DNA from: Spirodela intermedia
Lineage: Eukaryota; Streptophyta; Magnoliopsida; Alismatales; Araceae
Reading direction: 5' to 3'
Assembly: GCA_902729315.2 (NCBI GenBank)
Contig: LR746265.1
Location: 1,247,501 to 1,311,500 of the forward strand
DNA: 64,000 nt
The notes under the pieces were generated by a model. It searched no databases and was not told the origin of the DNA. It was given only the letters and a program-made list of their open reading frames with translations. This document shows, in pieces, positions 61,127 through 64,000 of this stretch (the stretch's first letter is position 1; each line of letters begins with the position of its first letter). The translations under genes and the position numbers were made by a program.

Positions 61127-62154
61127 ATGGCGATTCATAGGTTTTGGCCGTTTGCGCACGGGATTCAACACAAGTTTGACGCTGGAGTAATCGTCAATAT
61201 GAGGAAAATTTTGGATCAAACAAACATCGTTTGACTCAAAACACATGTCGGCATATAAGACAGGAGGAACTCAGAAGGCAAAAAAATTTGTCGACCACAG
61301 TTCCGTTCCAACTTCCGACCACACAAGGAGGTACGCATTGATCAAATTCCCCATATTCCTAGATTATTGTTTCATCAAAACAATCTTCTAGATGTAAAAG
61401 AAAACAACCATTTTACACCACAATCAAACTTTCTCCTAAAACAGAGAAATTCACACCAACTTTTACACTATAAATGAACACCACATATTACAATCGCAAG
61501 GCCTGCTGATTGATCATAATTTTTCTCAAGACTTGATGAATAAAATCTCCATAATCAGCTTGCTTAGTTCGATATCTTATGTAGAATAGGCCTCTATATT
61601 TTTAACTTTTTTGCGACCACAAAATAAAAGTCCATTGTCTCTTCTAAAAGTCTAATGTCTCTCGTGATCGCATTGAGTATTTTCCACAGATACATCCACC
61701 TACAACATTTCCGTCTGATTTTCTATAACATATGGCGATAAGTATAATGATGACAATGGAGATCTACACTGATTGTTTACGCCGATTTTCACAGCTCTCG
61801 AACCAGTTAAACCATCATTGTAACTACAAATTTTAGGGAATCTGACGGCCGTCGATCCTGGGTGTTCGGCTAGTGGGTGAGCTCCCACAGCGAAGAAGTG
61901 GGCTGGTTATGCGTATTTCAATTTACTTGTTCGGTAGAGGCGCCCTCGGAGAGCGTCATCCATCCTGGGGGTACTGTGGATGGCGATGCAAGATTTTTGT
62001 GGAAGATATGAACAGAAACGACGCCTCCACTGTATTCTGAAGAGTCAACGCTCAGCGTTGGGTCAAGCTCCCAAGTTCCAAAGTTCGCGAAGACAGGACA
62101 CGTTCAGAAGGAACCCAAGTACAGTTATCCTCTGTAGGTCTCTGACTGCAATGC

Positions 62155-62310
62155 ATCGAGGCACACCCAAGTATTCTCTCCATCTTCTGGTTTCTACGTC
62201 CTAACAAACACGGGAAATCCTACGGTAGTGGGTGTGGTCGTACTGGTGATGCTCTGCGTAGACAGGCCCTCTATCGCAAGAGTTTTCTACGCGACTCATC
62301 AGCATGAAAA
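62155..62310 (+). pseudogene. Glycine-rich gene relic with lost start codon
   Basis: The leader GAGGCACACCCAAGTATTCT and CTTCTGGTTTCTACGTCC matches the intact genes, but the ATG has become ACG (about 62209). Read on, the frame gives GNPTVVGVVVLVMLCV, then DRPSIARVFYATH, corresponding to the signal peptide and ARVLTAY of live copies, after which the Gly-rich part is absent. Confidence 0.85.
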
Positions 62311-62647
62311 AGGCCTTGTGGAGAGGGCGATGAACGTGAGGCACGTCAAATGAGAACAACACCGGTGTGTAACGAAACTGGGGCCAGAGAATTTCGTACC
62401 TGGTTTTCCCACCCACAGGAATATTGAACTGTGATCATATACACTTGGGTCAGTGAGTATATGTGGGTCCCGGGGACAACCTTATCAGGCTATCCATCGT
62501 GGTCGTCGGTAGGCCGAAGTCCACTGTTGGTCAAAAGTAAACGGGTGCCCTCAGTTGGTCCTAGTTTCACACACGAAAGCGAGGAATCCAAGCCAGCCTG
62601 TGAAACAGCGTGAAGATGGAACTCGTACAGTCCACCGCGTGAGACCC

Positions 62648-62655
62648 TATAAATA
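62648..62655 (+). promoter_or_regulatory. TATA box of glycine-rich gene 3
   Basis: TATAAATA, 65 bases before the ATG at 62713. Confidence 0.75.
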
Positions 62656-62712
62656 CCATCTTCGTTCTCCGTCCGGCAAATCATCTCTTCTCCAGTCAGT
62701 TTATCAGGAGCT

Positions 62713-63279
62713 ATGGGGACCTCTAAGATAGCGAGTGTGGCCTTGCTGGTGATGCTCTGCGTGGGCACGTCTTCTGCCGCCAGAGTTCTCACGGCATACG
62801 CCGGTGGAGGCGGTGGGGGTCAAGGTGGTGGGGGAGGTGGCGGCACCGGTAACGGTTCAGGATCCGGTTACGGGTCCGGCTACGGTGAGGGTGGCGGGGG
62901 AGCGTACGGGGGTGGATACGGTAAGGGTGGTGGCGGCGGCGGTGGAGGGGGTCAAGGGGGCGGTGGGGGATATGGGCAAGGATCCGGGAGTGGGTACGGC
63001 TCCGGATCGGGATACGGAGGTGGCGGCGCAAACGGTGGAGGTTACGGCAGCGGCGGCGGGGGCGGTGGTGGCAGTGGAGGTGGCGGAGGGAGAGGAGGTG
63101 GGTCGGGATATGGGTCAGGAAGCGGGTCCGGGTACGGTTCTGGAGGCGCCGGCGGCTACGGCAAAGGCGGAGGCGGCGGGGGTGGTGGAGGCGGCGGCGG
63201 TGGATCGGGGTCAGGCTCTGGCTCCGGCTATGGCTCGGGGTCGGGGTCGGGCTACGGCGGTGGGTTTGGTCACCCTTGA
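62713..63279 (+). CDS. Glycine-rich secreted (cell-wall-type) protein, third member
   Basis: Intronless, 188 residues. A signal peptide (MGTSKIASVALLVMLCVG, then TSSA) precedes ARVLTAYAGG, and the body is Gly runs with GSGSGYGSGYG, GGANGGGYGSG and Gln-containing GGGGQGGGG modules. It is the same family as the pair at 53-55 kb but clearly diverged in repeat order and in the Gln insertions. It ends GGGFGHP. Extracellular or wall location is inferred from the signal peptide and composition. Confidence 0.9.
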   Translation: MGTSKIASVALLVMLCVGTSSAARVLTAYAGGGGGGQGGGGGGGTGNGSGSGYGSGYGEGGGGAYGGGYGKGGGGGGGGGQGGGGGYGQGSGSGYGSGSGYGGGGANGGGYGSGGGGGGGSGGGGGRGGGSGYGSGSGSGYGSGGAGGYGKGGGGGGGGGGGGGSGSGSGSGYGSGSGSGYGGGFGHP

Positions 63280-64000
63280 TCAGTGACCGGATACGCCAGT
63301 TATGCTCCAGGAGATGGCTTCTACGAATATAATTGCCAGATAATTACGGCTGCGTGTACTGTGAGACGGTGTAACAGCGAAGAAACAGTATAATCCTTGT
63401 TCTTGTGGAGAGGAAGGGAGATGGTGAGAAATAATGTAAACCCAAGATGACGATAGAATAAAATGGGAATCAACGACTTGTTTTCTGGATGTCATCTTTG
63501 TTGTATTTTACTCCGTAATGAATGTTTTCTGTTGATATAGTACGTAAGCCTTGAGTGTTCCGCTGACCAAGGAAGAAAGAATTTGACCACATCGGTCTTC
63601 TTTTATTATTCCACCTGACTCAAATTCTTGCGGCGATGGCTACTGAGGTGTTGACCATGCGAACCCACCCTTTGACTTCGATTATTAGATTATTGCATAA
63701 AGATACGAAAGCAGGACGATTGAGTAGGGGAAAATGTGTTCTTCGAGTCCACGCACAGTTGGCGTAACGTCAATGAAAAATATGCTTTCTCGCTCTCCCT
63801 CTCTCTCTCTCTCTCTCTCACTCCCCACCCCCAGTGCGCGCTTGGGACTGGAGCCCAATCGTGAACTGAATTGGAAAAGTCTGGTGTAATAGTTGATTCC
63901 AATGCTTCGTAACAGTTTGGACATCCATATCTTTTTTCCCTTACAAGCTAATTCTTTTTGACATTCTAATTTCTTCCCAATATCTTCGTCACATAATATT
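63280..64000. other. 3' flank of glycine-rich gene 3 and right edge
   Basis: Contains the poly(A) signal (separate entry) and a (CT)n run (about 63796-63820). No gene seen. Confidence 0.65.
63457..63462 (+). terminator. Poly(A) signal of glycine-rich gene 3
   Basis: AATAAA about 180 bases after the stop codon. Confidence 0.55.

Larger units (their letters stand above)
59432..62300. repeat. Tandem segmental duplication, unit 2
   Basis: Second copy of the 56979-59411 segment. It differs by an insertion of about 0.7 kb (59645-60365), by loss of the part matching about 57960-58430, and by many substitutions; a (GA)n run at 61071-61121 sits within it. It also ends in a dead glycine-rich gene. 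Confidence 0.85.

Noticed and set aside
1-64000. tRNA, rRNA and CRISPR arrays
   Set aside because: No tRNA T-arm with matching acceptor stem, no rRNA core sequence and no spacer-repeat array was noticed by eye; the regular repeats present are microsatellites or minisatellites.

Overview
This window is nuclear DNA of a flowering plant. Its genes have GT-AG introns of about 0.1 to 2.5 kb, plant-only families are present (tonoplast aquaporin, EAR-motif C2H2 zinc finger, egg-cell-secreted EC1 protein, thaumatin-like protein, NodGS), and one gene carries a plastid-transit-peptide-like N-terminus. Very GC-rich, Gly/Ala-rich intronless genes sit in AT-rich introns and spacers, and the signal-peptide glycine-rich proteins resemble those of monocots. 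A monocot, or at least a non-eudicot, is my best guess but is not proven. The DNA is unusually rich in (GA)n/(CT)n microsatellites.

Layout, left to right. At 1-3734 (minus) lies the 5' part of a chloroplast pullulanase/limit dextrinase gene that runs off the left edge. At 5290-7748 (minus) is a complete 12-exon CHY-zinc-finger/RING E3 ligase. It is divergent from a 6-exon ankyrin-repeat gene at 8674-11416 (plus). A single-exon ZAT-type repressor (12878-13720, plus) and a TIP1-type aquaporin (18107-19066, plus) follow, separated by microsatellite-rich spacers. On the minus strand come a 6-exon RABC/Rab18 GTPase (21834-30043) and an 18-exon NodGS/FluG-like gene (31159-44418). An intact EC1 gene lies on the opposite strand inside NodGS intron 1 (43062-43505), and one NodGS intron has the hallmarks of a minor-spliceosome AT-AC intron. 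A thaumatin-like protein (44912-45758, minus) and ribosomal protein uL6/RPL9 (48182-49951, plus) complete the housekeeping/defence block.

From about 50 kb the window is repeat-driven. Two nearly identical glycine-rich secreted-protein genes form a head-to-head inverted duplication (53225-53848 minus, 55013-55633 plus). A tandem duplication of about 2.4-2.9 kb follows (about 56979-59411 and 59432-62300), and each unit ends in a dead copy of the same gene family. A third intact family member lies at 62713-63279. This is a small gene family caught expanding and decaying.

There is no operon logic here: the genes are independently promoted and most have no evident pathway link to their neighbours. 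The strongest oddities are the AT-AC intron, the nested antisense EC1 gene, the inverted glycine-rich pair with its decayed relatives, and a W-box cluster upstream of the thaumatin-like gene. I did not find a clearly new biological system.
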